Shown here piece by piece: positions 8,076 to 18,546 of a stretch of DNA of 64,000 nt. This DNA is from Acidihalobacter yilgarnensis. GTDB taxonomy: Bacteria > Pseudomonadota > Gammaproteobacteria > DSM-5130 > Acidihalobacteraceae. The position numbers and the translations under genes are program-made. The notes below the pieces were generated by a model. That model was not told the origin of the DNA. It saw only the letters and a program-made list of their open reading frames with translations, and made no database searches. The DNA lies in NCBI RefSeq assembly GCF_001753245.1, contig NZ_CP017415.1, positions 1,330,501-1,394,500 on the forward strand. The letters run 5' to 3'. Positions within the stretch are counted from its first letter, which is position 1; the number at the start of each line of letters is the position of its first letter.

Positions 8076-9410
8076 CTAGGCTTGTTGTGGGTCGGCAGCA
8101 ACGATGCGTGCGGCCCATGCGGCGGCATTTGCCATCACCTCGTCGATATCGATCTGCGTCAACTCGCCCTCGACGAGTTTTGCCTGTCCGGCAATCCAGA
8201 CATGGCTGACGGCCTCGCGGCCAGCTGCATAGACTAAGTGGGAAACTGGCTCATAAACGGGTTGGGTTTCGATGCGTCCGAGATCGACCGCCACCAGGTC
8301 GGCGGCCTTGCCGACTTCGATCGATCCAATCTCGTCGCCGAGCCCGAGCGCTCTGGCGCCGGCCAGGGTGGCCATTTTCAGGGCGCTGTGCGCGGGCACC
8401 GCGTCTGCGCGCCCAGCTACTCCCTTGGCGAGCAGGGCGGCTGTGCGCATTTCGTCCCAGAGATCCAGGTCGTTATTGCTCGCCGCGCCGTCGGTGCCCA
8501 GCGCCACGTTGACGCCTGCCTCGATCAGTTGGGCGACCGGGCAAAAGCCGCTGGCGAGTTTGAGGTTCGACTGCGGGCAGTGCACCACACTGGCGCCGCG
8601 CGCGGCGAGTAAGGCGATTTCGTGGTCCTCGAGCTGGGTCATGTGCACCGCGACGAGGTTGGGGCCGAGCAAGCCGAGGCCGTCGAGCCGGGCAAGCGGC
8701 CGCAGTCCGTGCTTGGCAACGTGCTCGTCGACTTCGTGGCGGGTTTCGTGGACGTGGATATGTACCGGTCGGTCGAGTTCGTCGGCGAGATTGCGGATGC
8801 GCGCAAGTGGGGCGTCGGAGACGGTGTAGGGTGCGTGCGGGGCGAAGCAAGTGCTGATCAGGCCCTCGCCCTTGTGGGCGTCGAGCACCTCTTCGAGCCC
8901 GCGTGCAATGTATTCGTCGGCGTTGCGCGCCCAGGCCGAAGGGAAGTCGACGACGATCATGCCGATGCTGGCGCGCATACCGAGGGTCGTGGCGACGCGG
9001 GCGGTGACTTCTGGAAAGAAGTACATGTCATTGAAGCAAGTGGTGCCGCCGCGCAGCATCTCGGCGATGGCCAGCCGCGTGCCATCGCGCACGAATTCGG
9101 CACCGACCCAGCGCGCCTCCGTTGGCCAGATATGTGCCTGCAACCAGGTCATCAGCGGTAGATCGTCGGCGAGCCCGCGCATCAGGCTCATCGCGGCGTG
9201 GGTGTGCGCGTTTACCAAACCGGGGATCAGGGCGTGACGCGGAAGGTCCTGGCGTTCGGCGGAGGGATATTTCTGGAGCGCCTCGGATGTGGGTAGAATA
9301 TCCACGATACGGCGTCCGCGCACCGCAACGGCGTGATTTTCTAGCACAACGGCGTCGGGCTCCACTGGGATGACCCAGCGCGCGCTGATCAATAGGTCGA
9401 TTTCGTTCAT
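8076..9410 (-). CDS. mtaD: 5-methylthioadenosine/S-adenosylhomocysteine deaminase (MtaD)
   Basis: A 444-residue metal-dependent amidohydrolase of the TRZ/ATZ type. Metal ligands: HTHA after PGLVNA, HIHVHE in the central strand, a His in CPQSNLKLASG, and the Asp in LGTDGAASNNDLDLWDEM. MtaD of Pseudomonas aeruginosa deaminates methylthioadenosine to methylthioinosine. The gene is divergent from mtnA (68 bases between starts), an arrangement also known in that genus's methionine salvage locus, which supports MTA as substrate. Length fits the family (about 440). Confidence 0.88.
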   Translation of the reverse strand: MNEIDLLISARWVIPVEPDAVVLENHAVAVRGRRIVDILPTSEALQKYPSAERQDLPRHALIPGLVNAHTHAAMSLMRGLADDLPLMTWLQAHIWPTEARWVGAEFVRDGTRLAIAEMLRGGTTCFNDMYFFPEVTARVATTLGMRASIGMIVVDFPSAWARNADEYIARGLEEVLDAHKGEGLISTCFAPHAPYTVSDAPLARIRNLADELDRPVHIHVHETRHEVDEHVAKHGLRPLARLDGLGLLGPNLVAVHMTQLEDHEIALLAARGASVVHCPQSNLKLASGFCPVAQLIEAGVNVALGTDGAASNNDLDLWDEMRTAALLAKGVAGRADAVPAHSALKMATLAGARALGLGDEIGSIEVGKAADLVAVDLGRIETQPVYEPVSHLVYAAGREAVSHVWIAGQAKLVEGELTQIDIDEVMANAAAWAARIVAADPQQA

Positions 9411-9478
9411 GCGGGCGACAATAACCGCGCGATGCGCTGCACCGCAAGCACACTCACGTTAGCTTGGAGCTTCATCCG

Positions 9479-10513
9479 ATGACCACCCGCGAGAACGACG
9501 GCGTGCGTGCCGTGATTTGGGCAGGCGATTGCCTGCGGCTGCTGGATCAACGCAGATTGCCGAGCGATACCGTCTGGATTGAGGCGAGCACCGTTGATGA
9601 AGTGGCCTCCGCCATCCGCGATATGGTGGTGCGTGGGGCACCGGCTATTGGTATTGCTGCGGCCTATGGCGTGGCGATGGCGGCCCGGGCCTGCGGCTCG
9701 GACCCGGATGCGCTGGATGCCGCACTGGCGCGTTTGGCGGCGGCGCGACCGACCGCGGTCAATCTGCGCTGGGCAATCGAGCGTCAGCGGGGGCGTATCG
9801 CCGAGGGCGCGGGCGATCTGGCAGCCGTCTTGCTGGCGGAAGCTGTGGCCATTCATGAAGAGGACGTGACCGCCAACCGTCGGATGGGCGTTCTGGGCGG
9901 TGCCCTGATCGAATCCGGCGATGTCCTCACGCACTGCAATACAGGTTCGCTGGCTACCGGTGGTTATGGTACCGCCTTAGGCGTGATCCGCAGTGCCTAC
10001 GCCGATGGCCGCATCGGACGCGTTTATGCAGACGAAACCAGGCCCTGGTTGCAGGGCGCGCGACTGACCGCGTGGGAGCTTGTGCAGGATGGCATTCCGG
10101 TTACGCTGCTGTGCGAGGGTGCTGCGGCCACATTGCTGGCGCGCGGCGAGGTCAGTTGGGTCGTCGCCGGTGCGGATCGTATCGCCGCCAACGGCGATGT
10201 CGCGAACAAGATCGGTACCTATAGTCTGGCTGTGCTAGCGCGTTATCACGGTGTGCGTTTCATGGTCGTCGCGCCGACCAGCACGATTGACATGAATACG
10301 CCCGATGGTGCGGCCATACCCATTGAGGAACGCCCCGCCGATGAATTGCTGTCGCTGGCAGGCCAACCCGTGGCCGCCGCTGGCGCTGGTGCCTGGAATC
10401 CGGTGTTCGATGTAACGCCAGCAGGGCTGATCGATGCGATCGTTACCGAGGCGGGTATCGTTGAGCAACCGGGGTTGGCTGGCATGCACGAGCTGATGGG
10501 GTGGCGTGCCTGA
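9479..10513 (+). CDS. mtnA: Methylthioribose-1-phosphate isomerase MtnA
   Basis: A 344-residue member of the eIF2B-alpha-like isomerase family. Seen are the motif [32 protein letters not shown] with the catalytic Cys, and the Asp in [21 protein letters not shown]. MtnA turns methylthioribose 1-phosphate into methylthioribulose 1-phosphate in the methionine salvage pathway. The ATG at 9479 is preceded by GGAG (9466-9469) with a 9-base gap; a TTG at 9464 is also possible but leaves no ribosome site. It is followed by gyrA after 75 bases, as in Pseudomonas. Confidence 0.93.
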   Translation: MTTRENDGVRAVIWAGDCLRLLDQRRLPSDTVWIEASTVDEVASAIRDMVVRGAPAIGIAAAYGVAMAARACGSDPDALDAALARLAAARPTAVNLRWAIERQRGRIAEGAGDLAAVLLAEAVAIHEEDVTANRRMGVLGGALIESGDVLTHCNTGSLATGGYGTALGVIRSAYADGRIGRVYADETRPWLQGARLTAWELVQDGIPVTLLCEGAAATLLARGEVSWVVAGADRIAANGDVANKIGTYSLAVLARYHGVRFMVVAPTSTIDMNTPDGAAIPIEERPADELLSLAGQPVAAAGAGAWNPVFDVTPAGLIDAIVTEAGIVEQPGLAGMHELMGWRA

Positions 10514-10588
10514 ATCCTGTACCGCACAGGCGAGTGGGGCGTGTGGTATTATTGGGCGATTATTTTTCATCTAGGGCTCCCCATCTGA

Positions 10589-13201
10589 ATGGCTGATTTC
10601 GCCAAAGAACTGCTCTCGGTCAATCTCGAAGACGAAATGCGCCAGTCCTACCTGGATTACGCCATGAGCGTGATCATCGGGCGGGCGCTCCCCGATGTGC
10701 GTGACGGACTCAAGCCTGTCCATCGTCGTGTGCTGTTCGCCATGAGCGAACTCGGCAACGACTGGAACAAGGCCTACAAGAAATCCGCGCGCGTCGTCGG
10801 TGATGTCATCGGTAAATACCACCCTCACGGCGACACGGCGGTCTACGACACCATCGTGCGTATGGCGCAGCCTTTTTCGATGCGTTACATGCTCGTCGAC
10901 GGGCAGGGCAACTTCGGTTCGGTTGATGGCGACGCACCCGCCGCAATGCGTTATACCGAGGTGCGCATGGCGCGCATCGCACACGAGTTGCTGGCCGATC
11001 TCGAAAAGGAAACCGTCGACTTCAATTCCAATTACGACGGTTCCGAGCGCGAGCCGGCGGTGTTGCCTGCCAAGATTCCAAATTTGCTAATCAACGGCTC
11101 GGCCGGTATTGCGGTTGGCATGGCGACCAACATCCCGCCACACAATCTTTCAGAGGTAATTGCCGCGTGTCTTGCGTTGATCGACACGCCGGAAATCGAT
11201 ATCGACGGTTTGATGACGCACATGCCAGGCCCGGACTTTCCCACTGCGGCGATCATCAATGGCGCCCAGGGGATCAAGGAGGCCTATGCCACCGGTCGCG
11301 GACGGATTTATGTGCGTGCTCGCTCGCATGTGGAGACCGACGAGCGTAACGGTCGTGAGAGCATTGTGGTCACAGAATTGCCTTATCAGGTCAACAAGGC
11401 GCGTCTGCTGGAAAAAATTGCCGAACTGGTTAAGGAAAAGAAACTCGAGGGGATTTCCGAGCTGCGTGATGAGTCCGACAAAGACGGCATGCGCATGGTC
11501 GTTGACCTCAAGCGTGGCGAAATGGCCGAGGTGGTGCTGAATAACCTGTATCAGCATACCCAAATGCAGAGTGTTTTCGGCATCAACATGGTTGCGCTGG
11601 TGGATGGGCAGCCTCGTCTGCTCGATCTCAAGACGATGCTCGATGCCTTCTTGCGGCACCGCCGCGAAGTCGTAACACGCCGCACGCTCTTCGACCTGCG
11701 CAAGGCGCGCGATCGTGCGCACGTATTGGAAGGTCTGGCCGTGGCGTTGGCCAACATCGACGAGGTGATCGCGTTGATCAAGGCATCTGCCAGCCCGGCG
11801 GAAGCGAAGGTTGCTTTGGTCGCGCGGGCCTGGGCGCCGGGTGTCGTGAACCAGATGCTGGAGCGTGCGGGCGCGGAAGCTTCACGCCCGGATGGGTTGG
11901 ATGTCTCACTGGGTCTGGGTGCCGATGGCTACCATCTGTCCGAGGCGCAGGCGCAATCCATTCTCGATCTTCGCCTGCACCGACTGACCGGTTTGGAGCA
12001 GGATAAGATTGTGGCCGAGTACCGCGAATTGTTGAGCAAAATCGAGGATCTGCTCGACATCCTGTCGCGGCCGGGGCGCCTGATGCAGGTGATCAGGGAT
12101 GAACTGATCGCCGTACGCGAGCAGTTCGGCGATGTTCGCCGTACCGAGATACTGAATCGCCGGCTCGATCTTTCGCTCGAAGATTTGATTTCCGAGCAGG
12201 ACGTAGTGGTAACGCTATCGCACGCAGGCTACGCCAAGGCCCAACCGCTGGATGTGTACCGCGCGCAGCGACGCGGTGGGCGTGGGAAGGCGGCGACGAC
12301 GATGCGTGAAGAGGACTTCGTCGACACCTTGTTCGTGGCCAATACCCACGACACGATTCTGTGCTTCTCCAGCCATGGCAAGGTTTACTGGCTCAAGGTT
12401 TATGAACTGCCGCAGGCGGGCAGGAACGCGCGTGGTCGGCCAATCGTCAATCTCTTGCCGCTGGAGGAGGGCGAGCGCATCAATGCCGTCCTGCCCGTGA
12501 AGGTATTCGAGGCGGATCGCTATGTCTTCATGGCGACGACCAAGGGAACGGTCAAAAAGACGCCGCTTGTGGATTTCTCTCGCCCACGCAGTACCGGCAT
12601 CATCGCCGTGGACTTGCGAGACGGTGACCGATTGATCGGCGTCGCGATGACCGATGGACAGCGCGATGCCATGTTGTTGACCAGTGCTGGCAAGGCGATC
12701 CGCTTTGCCGAGCACGAAGTTCGTGCGATGGGTCGTACGGCGTGTGGTGTGCGTGGTGTTCGCCTCGGCGAAGGGCAAAGCGTGGTGTCATTGCTGATTC
12801 TTGACGAGGCCGCGCAGGTACTGATCGCAACAGAACACGGTTATGGTAAACGTACCGATTCCAGTGAGTTCCCGCGTCATGGGCGCGGTGGCCAGGGCGT
12901 GATCGCGATTCAGCCCTCGACACGCAATGGCCAAGTGATCGGCGCCGTGCAGGTTGCCGATGGCGATGAGGCAATGCTCATCACCGACGGAGGCACCCTG
13001 GTACGCACGCCGGTCGACGACGTCTCTGTGATTGGACGTAACACGCAAGGCGTGACGCTGATTCGCCTGGGCGAGGGTGAGCGGCTGGTGCAGATCGAGC
13101 GGGTCGAGTCTCTCAACGGGGATGACGCGGACGGTGTGCTTGACGATGATCCCGATGCCAGCGCTACCGATGATGAGCCGGATGGCGCAGACACGGTTTG
13201 A
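10589..13201 (+). CDS. gyrA: DNA gyrase subunit A
   Basis: An 870-residue type II topoisomerase A subunit. The catalytic Tyr122 is in [10 protein letters not shown], and the quinolone-resistance region reads [18 protein letters not shown]. Residue 83 is Thr, where E. coli has Ser; Asp87 is kept. The C-terminal beta-pinwheel has a GyrA box, QRRGGRGK, needed for negative supercoiling, and an acidic tail ([19 protein letters not shown]). It acts with GyrB (elsewhere) in replication and transcription. Length and order (mtnA-gyrA-serC) match other gammaproteobacteria. Confidence 0.98.
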   Translation: MADFAKELLSVNLEDEMRQSYLDYAMSVIIGRALPDVRDGLKPVHRRVLFAMSELGNDWNKAYKKSARVVGDVIGKYHPHGDTAVYDTIVRMAQPFSMRYMLVDGQGNFGSVDGDAPAAMRYTEVRMARIAHELLADLEKETVDFNSNYDGSEREPAVLPAKIPNLLINGSAGIAVGMATNIPPHNLSEVIAACLALIDTPEIDIDGLMTHMPGPDFPTAAIINGAQGIKEAYATGRGRIYVRARSHVETDERNGRESIVVTELPYQVNKARLLEKIAELVKEKKLEGISELRDESDKDGMRMVVDLKRGEMAEVVLNNLYQHTQMQSVFGINMVALVDGQPRLLDLKTMLDAFLRHRREVVTRRTLFDLRKARDRAHVLEGLAVALANIDEVIALIKASASPAEAKVALVARAWAPGVVNQMLERAGAEASRPDGLDVSLGLGADGYHLSEAQAQSILDLRLHRLTGLEQDKIVAEYRELLSKIEDLLDILSRPGRLMQVIRDELIAVREQFGDVRRTEILNRRLDLSLEDLISEQDVVVTLSHAGYAKAQPLDVYRAQRRGGRGKAATTMREEDFVDTLFVANTHDTILCFSSHGKVYWLKVYELPQAGRNARGRPIVNLLPLEEGERINAVLPVKVFEADRYVFMATTKGTVKKTPLVDFSRPRSTGIIAVDLRDGDRLIGVAMTDGQRDAMLLTSAGKAIRFAEHEVRAMGRTACGVRGVRLGEGQSVVSLLILDEAAQVLIATEHGYGKRTDSSEFPRHGRGGQGVIAIQPSTRNGQVIGAVQVADGDEAMLITDGGTLVRTPVDDVSVIGRNTQGVTLIRLGEGERLVQIERVESLNGDDADGVLDDDPDASATDDEPDGADTV

Positions 13202-13225
13202 GGTGCGATGAGCTGAGGAGGCGCT

Positions 13226-14305
13226 ATGGGACGCGTGTATAACTTCAGCTCCGGGCCGGCCATGTTGCCGCAACCGGTGCTCGAAAAAGTGCAGTCCGAG
13301 CTGTTGGACTGGCGCGGAAGCGGCATGTCCGTCATGGAGATGTCCCATCGAGGGGATGACTTCACCGGTATTGCAGAACGGGCCGAGGCGGCGCTCCGTC
13401 GCCTGCTCGATATCCCGGATGGCTATCGGGTGTTGTTCCTTCAGGGCGGGGCGACCGCGCAATTTTCGATGGTGCCGATGAACCTGCTGCGGGGCAGCAG
13501 TGCCGATTTCATCGATACTGGTATCTGGTCTAAAAAGGCCATGGCCGAGGCCGCGCATTATGGCAAGGTGCGCCTCGCGGGTACCGGCGAGGCGCAGGGA
13601 TTCACTCGTGTGCCAGCGCAAGAAGTGCTCGATTTCGATCCCGCCGCGGCCTATGTTCACTACACGCCTAATGAGACCATTGGTGGTGTCGAGTTTTCCT
13701 ATGTGCCGGATAGCGGGAGCGTGCCCTTGGTCGCAGACATGTCTTCGACCATACTCTCGCGTCCGATGGATATTTCGCGCTTCGGCCTGATCTACGCCGG
13801 TGCGCAAAAGAACATCGGCCCCGCCGGGCTCACCTTGGTCATTGTGCGGGAGGACCTGCTTGGCGAACCGATCACCGGGACACCAACAGTTTTCGATTAC
13901 CGCGTATACGCGGACAATGCCTCGATGTACAACACGCCGCCGACCTTTGCTTGGTATATCGCAGGCGAGGTGTTTGCCTGGATAGAGGGCGAGGGTGGAC
14001 TCTCGGCGATGGGTGAGCGCAATCAGCGCAAGGCAGCGAAGCTCTATGCGCTGCTCGACGCCACGGGTTTCTATCGTGCGCCGGTGGCGCAGGACAGCCG
14101 CTCCTGGATGAACGTCACGTTCTCGCTTGTCGACGAGGCGCTCGATGCGACGTTCTTGGCCGGTGCCGAGATGGTGGGTCTGAAGAACCTCAAAGGCCAT
14201 CGCACGGTCGGCGGCATGCGGGCAAGTCTGTACAATGCGATGCCGGAGGCGGGTGTCGATGCATTGGTCGAATACATGCGTGAATTCGAACGTACGCACG
14301 GATGA
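13226..14305 (+). CDS. serC: Phosphoserine aminotransferase SerC
   Basis: A 359-residue PLP-dependent class V aminotransferase. It begins VYNFSSGPAMLPQPVLE, the usual SerC start. The PLP lysine is in YAGAQKNIGPAG. It makes phosphoserine from 3-phosphohydroxypyruvate and also acts in pyridoxal phosphate synthesis. GAGGAGG lies just before the ATG. It is 24 bases after gyrA and 64 before pheA, at the head of a serine/aromatic amino acid block. Confidence 0.96.
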   Translation: MGRVYNFSSGPAMLPQPVLEKVQSELLDWRGSGMSVMEMSHRGDDFTGIAERAEAALRRLLDIPDGYRVLFLQGGATAQFSMVPMNLLRGSSADFIDTGIWSKKAMAEAAHYGKVRLAGTGEAQGFTRVPAQEVLDFDPAAAYVHYTPNETIGGVEFSYVPDSGSVPLVADMSSTILSRPMDISRFGLIYAGAQKNIGPAGLTLVIVREDLLGEPITGTPTVFDYRVYADNASMYNTPPTFAWYIAGEVFAWIEGEGGLSAMGERNQRKAAKLYALLDATGFYRAPVAQDSRSWMNVTFSLVDEALDATFLAGAEMVGLKNLKGHRTVGGMRASLYNAMPEAGVDALVEYMREFERTHG

Positions 14306-14369
14306 TCCCGTGGCCGTTTCGTACTTGAGCAAGTTATCTGAGTGATCACCCAAGCAGCAGGTCGTAGCC

Positions 14370-15458
14370 ATGTCTGAACAAGAACAATTGCGATCCATCC
14401 GCGAGCGCATCGATGGGATCGACCGGGAGCTGATGCGGCTCATCAGTGAGCGGGCCGGCTGCGCGCAAACCGTGGCACAAATCAAGCGAGCGGGGGGCTC
14501 CGGAGATGACTTTTACCGCCCAGAGCGTGAGGCTCAGGTGTTGCGCCAAGTTAAGGATGCCAACCCGGGTCCGTTGGACGGTGAAACCCTAGCGCGTCTG
14601 TTTCGCGAAATCATGTCCGCCTGTCTAGCTCTGGAGGCACCGCTCAAGGTGGCCTTTCTGGGGCCGGAGGGCACATACACCCATGCTGCGGTACTCAAGC
14701 ACTTCGGACAGGACGTGCAGTTGGCGCCGATGGCTTCGTTGGGCGAGGTGTTTCGCGATGTCGAGGCGGGTAGTTGCCCCTATGGGGTGGTACCCATCGA
14801 AAATTCGACCGAGGGCGTAGTCAATCATACCCTCGACCTGTTTGTGCAGTCGCCATTGCATGTTTGTGGCGAAATTCTGCTGCGGATTCACCATCACTTA
14901 CTGTCGCGCGAGACGACCCTGGGTACGGTACGACGTGTCTATGCGCATCAGCAGGCGCTCGCACAGTGTCGCCGATGGCTGGACGCAAATCTGCCCCAAG
15001 CCGAGCGTGTAGCACTCAGTAGCAATGCCGAGGCTGCACAACGCGCCTCGCAGGAGGCAGGCGCGGCGGCCATCGCCGGCGATACCGCCGAAGCGCTGTA
15101 TGACCTGACCGGACTTAAGCGAAATATCGAAGATCATCCCGACAACACGACGCGCTTCCTGGTGATCGGCCGGCAGGCGGTGATTCCGCCGAGCGGCGTG
15201 GATAAGACCAGCGTGTTGGTGTCGACGTCCAACCGGCCTGGCGCACTACATCGTTTGCTGACACCGCTGGCACACAATGACGTGAGTATGTCGCGTATCG
15301 AGTCGCGTCCCTCGCGCTGTGTCAATTGGGAGTATGTGTACTTTCTGGATATCGAGGGGCACAGCGAGGATCCCAAGGTGAAACAGGCGCTTGCAGGATT
15401 GAGGCAAGAGTCCGAGCTCTTCCGTATTCTAGGCGCCTATCCGCGCGCGGTACTCTGA
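14370..15458 (+). CDS. pheA: Bifunctional chorismate mutase/prephenate dehydratase (P-protein)
   Basis: A 362-residue protein with three parts: AroQ chorismate mutase helices (about 1-90, from LRSIRERIDGIDRELMRLISERA), prephenate dehydratase (about 93-275, with FLGPEGTYTHAA, the VPIENSTEG motif and the DNTTRFLVIG segment), and a C-terminal ACT domain (NRPGALHRLL and ESRPS), which binds phenylalanine for feedback control. It converts chorismate to phenylpyruvate. hisC, found next in Pseudomonas, is absent here, and tyrA follows after 49 bases. Confidence 0.96.
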   Translation: MSEQEQLRSIRERIDGIDRELMRLISERAGCAQTVAQIKRAGGSGDDFYRPEREAQVLRQVKDANPGPLDGETLARLFREIMSACLALEAPLKVAFLGPEGTYTHAAVLKHFGQDVQLAPMASLGEVFRDVEAGSCPYGVVPIENSTEGVVNHTLDLFVQSPLHVCGEILLRIHHHLLSRETTLGTVRRVYAHQQALAQCRRWLDANLPQAERVALSSNAEAAQRASQEAGAAAIAGDTAEALYDLTGLKRNIEDHPDNTTRFLVIGRQAVIPPSGVDKTSVLVSTSNRPGALHRLLTPLAHNDVSMSRIESRPSRCVNWEYVYFLDIEGHSEDPKVKQALAGLRQESELFRILGAYPRAVL

Positions 15459-15507
15459 CGCCCATGACCTGGTTCGTTTCCCATGCCCTCGGCGGGGTGA
15501 ATCCGTC

Positions 15508-16374
15508 ATGGCAACCGTGATCAATCGTCTGGTTATCATCGGCGTAGGCCTGGTCGGCGGATCCCTGGCCCTGGCCTTGCGCCAATCCGGGTATTGCCGT
15601 GAGGTGATCGGTGTGGGACGCGACCGGAGTAGCCTCCAGCGTGCGCAGGCACTGGGCGTCGTCGACCGTTCCGAACTCGACGCTTGTGCTGCCGTGCGTG
15701 GCGCGGACATGGTGGTGCTGGCGACGCCAGTGGGCGCGATTGAATCCGTGTGTCGTTCCTTGCGTGGTTGCCTGGACGAGAAGGCGATACTCACCGATGT
15801 GGGAAGCGTTAAGGGGGCGGTCGTAGAGGCGGTACAGGCGGGGCTGGGCATGCTGCCGGCCCGCTTCGTCCCTGCGCACCCGATCGCCGGGCGCGAACGC
15901 TCCGGCGTGGAAGCGGCCACTGCCGAGTTGTATCAGGGGAGGCGGGTGATCTTGACGCCGTTGCCGGGAGGCGATCCGGAGGCATGCGAGTCGGTGCGGG
16001 GCATGTGGGAGGCAGCTGGCGCCGTGGTTGAAAATATGGCGGTTGGCCACCACGACGAGGTGCTGGCCGCGACCAGTCATTTACCGCATCTGCTCGCCTA
16101 TACCCTGGTATCGAGCCTTTCTCGTCTGGATGAGCAAGAGGAAATATTCCGCTACGCTGCGGGAGGCTTTCGGGATTTCACGCGCATTGCGTCGAGTGAT
16201 CCAGTCATGTGGCGAGACATCTGCCTGCACAATAAAGGTCCGATCCTGGACATGCTGAAGCACTTCGGGCGAGATCTGGCGACGTTGGGCGAGGCGATCG
16301 ATGCAGGCGACGGTGATCGATTGTTGTCGATCTTCCAGCGCGCCAAGCAAACGCGCGATCGTTTCTGCGATTGA
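15508..16374 (+). CDS. tyrA: Prephenate (arogenate) dehydrogenase TyrA
   Basis: A 288-residue dehydrogenase. The N-terminal NAD-binding motif is GVGLVGGS in LVIIGVGLVGGSLALALRQ, followed by the TDVGSVKG loop. Substrate residues are in PAHPIAGRERSGVEAA, and the C-terminal helical dimer domain has THLPHLLAYTLV. It oxidatively decarboxylates prephenate or arogenate towards tyrosine. In Pseudomonas tyrA is fused to aroA as one protein; here the two are separate, with 47 bases between. Confidence 0.94.
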   Translation: MATVINRLVIIGVGLVGGSLALALRQSGYCREVIGVGRDRSSLQRAQALGVVDRSELDACAAVRGADMVVLATPVGAIESVCRSLRGCLDEKAILTDVGSVKGAVVEAVQAGLGMLPARFVPAHPIAGRERSGVEAATAELYQGRRVILTPLPGGDPEACESVRGMWEAAGAVVENMAVGHHDEVLAATSHLPHLLAYTLVSSLSRLDEQEEIFRYAAGGFRDFTRIASSDPVMWRDICLHNKGPILDMLKHFGRDLATLGEAIDAGDGDRLLSIFQRAKQTRDRFCD

Positions 16375-16421
16375 CGCAAATCTTATAGAACAAGCTTCCA
16401 TCGTATGGACATCCGATAACA

Positions 16422-17751
16422 ATGCAATCGAAAGAGCTACGTTTCCACGTCCGTCCCGGCGGATGTATGACCGGACGTGTACGCGTGCCGGGTGATAAAT
16501 CGATCTCACACCGCGCCATCATGCTCGGCGGGCTCGCCGATGGTGTAACCGAAGTGTCCGGTTTTCTGGAGGGCGCCGATTGCTTGGCTACCCTGACGGC
16601 GATGCAGGCGATGGGTGTCGAGCTTGAGACCTTAGGGCCGGGGCATATACGCGTACACGGCGTGGGCATGGACGGTCTGAAACCGCCGCCCGCACCGCTC
16701 GACCTTGGCAATTCCGGCACCTCGATGCGTCTGATGGCCGGTATCCTTGCCGGCCAGGATTTCGATAGCATCCTGACCGGCGACGCCTCCCTGTCGCGTC
16801 GCCCGATGCGTCGGGTAACTGATCCTTTGGCATCCATGGGCGCGAAAATAGAATCTACGGTGGCGGGTACACCCCCCTGCGCGTCTCCGGTGGGCGTTCG
16901 CTCTCGGGCGTCCATTACGATATGCCAGTCGCGAGCGCTCAGGTTAAGTCCGCGCTGTTGCTTGCCGGACTATTCGCCAAGGGTGAGACCTGTGTGACCG
17001 AACCGGCGCCGACGCGCGACCATACCGAGCGCATGTTGTCTGGTTTCGGGTACCCGGTCGTCCGCGAAGACAATCGGATCTGTTTGCAAGGCGGCGGCCG
17101 CTTGCGTGGCGCGCGCGTCGACGTGCCAGCGGATATTTCCTCGGCCGCTTTTTTTCTGGTGGCAGCGAGTCTGGCGCCGAATTCGGACCTGGTACTCGAA
17201 CATGTGGGCATCAATCCGACGCGTACGGGGGTGATCGACATTCTGCGTCTGATGGGGGCTGACATTGAATTGATGAACGCGCATACGGTTGGTGGCGAGC
17301 CGGTTGCCGATCTGAGGGTGCGTCACGCACTGTTGCAAGGCGTGGAAATACCCGAGCATCTGGTTCCATTGGGTATCGATGAATTTCCGGCGATTTTCAT
17401 TGCCGCAGCATTTGCTCGGGTCAGACGAGACTTACAGGGGCCGAGGAGCTGCGGGTCAAAGAAAGCGATCGTATTCAGGTCATGGCCGACGGTTTGGCCG
17501 CGTGCGGCGTCGACGCGGAACCGACCTCCGATGGCATCGTGATCCAAGGTGGGGCGGGCCGGATGCGGGGTGGTGAGATCGATAGCCATGGCGATCACCG
17601 TATCGCTATGGCCTTTGCTGTAGCCGGTCAGTGCGCAGAATCGGCGGTGACGATCGACAACTGTGCGAACGTCGATACCTCGTTCCCCGGTTTCGTGACA
17701 TTAGCAGCCCAGGCAGGCCTTGCGATCGAGGTTTGGGGGGGCAGTGCATGA
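16422..17751 (+). CDS. aroA: EPSP synthase AroA, frameshifted twice in this sequence
   Basis: The gene is spread over three frames: 16422 to about 16860, about 16862 to 17418, and about 17422 to 17751. Joined, they give a normal EPSP synthase of about 443 residues: PGDKSISHRAIM, NSGTSMRLMAG and the SRRPMRRV loop in part one; GGYTPLRV, AQVKSALLLAGL and DISSAAFFLVAA in part two; EELRVKESDRI and GDHRIAMAFAVAG in part three. Each break is repaired by adding one G, at a GG near 16859-16861 and in the GGG at 17418-17420. AroA makes the shikimate intermediate EPSP and is needed for aromatic amino acids, so sequencing error is more likely than loss. The stop overlaps the cmk ATG. Confidence 0.9.
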
Positions 17752-18425
17752 TCGATGTGCCGGTTATTGCGGTGGACGGCCCGAGTGGGTCTGGTAAAGG
17801 TACGGTTAGTCGGTTGCTGGCGGAGCAGCTGGGTTGGCATCTGTTGGATAGCGGCGCCCTCTATCGTCTGACCGCGCTTGCGGCGCAGCGTCGAGGTATG
17901 GCGCTTGATGATGAGGCGATGCTTTCGACATTGGCAAGCAAGCTGGATGTGCGCTTTGCGAGCGAGGCACAGGGTGCGAGCGTGTTGTTGGAAGGTGACG
18001 ACGTCAGCTTGGCTATCCGCAACGAAGACTGCGGAATTGCCGCCTCTAAGGTGGCGATTTTACCCTCGGTGAGGGCCGCGTTGCTCGACCGACAACGGGA
18101 TTTCCGCGTGACGCCTGGGCTAGTGGCGGATGGGCGTGACATGGGCACGGTGGTGTTTCCAGACGCGTCTCTCAAGATATTCCTGACAGCCAGTCTGGAA
18201 GAGCGTGGCGCGAGACGACTCAGGCAGTTGAAGGATCAGGGGGTTGGTGCTAATCTGCCTAGCCTTTTACGTGATCTTGCCGAGCGGGATGCGCGGGACG
18301 CGCGTCGTGCCGTTTCGCCATTGAAGCCTGCAGACGATGCTTTAACGGTCGATTCCAGCGGGCTGGATGTGCGGGGTGTCCTGGATAGGATACTGACGTT
18401 TGCGCGGGAACGTAATCTGGTTTGA
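17748..18425 (+). CDS. cmk: Cytidylate kinase Cmk
   Basis: A 225-residue nucleoside monophosphate kinase. The P-loop is GPSGSGKGT near the N-terminus, followed by [10 protein letters not shown], the CMP-binding region [12 protein letters not shown] and the lid [10 protein letters not shown]. It phosphorylates CMP and dCMP. The ATG overlaps the aroA stop (ATGA), which chose this start over the longer frame to 17631 and shows translational coupling. rpsA follows after 121 bases, as in most gammaproteobacteria. Confidence 0.95.
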   Translation: MIDVPVIAVDGPSGSGKGTVSRLLAEQLGWHLLDSGALYRLTALAAQRRGMALDDEAMLSTLASKLDVRFASEAQGASVLLEGDDVSLAIRNEDCGIAASKVAILPSVRAALLDRQRDFRVTPGLVADGRDMGTVVFPDASLKIFLTASLEERGARRLRQLKDQGVGANLPSLLRDLAERDARDARRAVSPLKPADDALTVDSSGLDVRGVLDRILTFARERNLV

Positions 18426-18546
18426 TGTAAATTTTTGTTTTGATTTTGAAAAGGCGCCAACGGCTTGGCCTTGGCAATGTATCAACCGCAACCCGCCGTA
18501 CGGGCAATCGGGCCCTGCTGCGGTAAATCGTGAGTTTAATCAACCT
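18426..18546 (+). promoter_or_regulatory. rpsA leader without a clear Shine-Dalgarno site
   Basis: This 121-base gap between cmk and rpsA begins with an A/T-rich stretch (about 18426-18450) and ends GAGTTTAATCAACCT before the ATG, with no purine-rich ribosome site. In E. coli the rpsA leader also lacks a strong site and folds into a structure through which protein S1 represses its own translation. The same mode here is inference; I did not fold it. Confidence 0.4.

Noticed and set aside
12788-14485. A 565-codon minus-strand frame
   Set aside because: It lies opposite gyrA, serC and pheA, all with clear motifs; its His/Arg-rich product matches nothing.
16422-17751. aroA as a true pseudogene
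   Set aside because: All motifs are kept, each break is one base beside Gs, and pheA and tyrA are intact; sequencing error is more likely.
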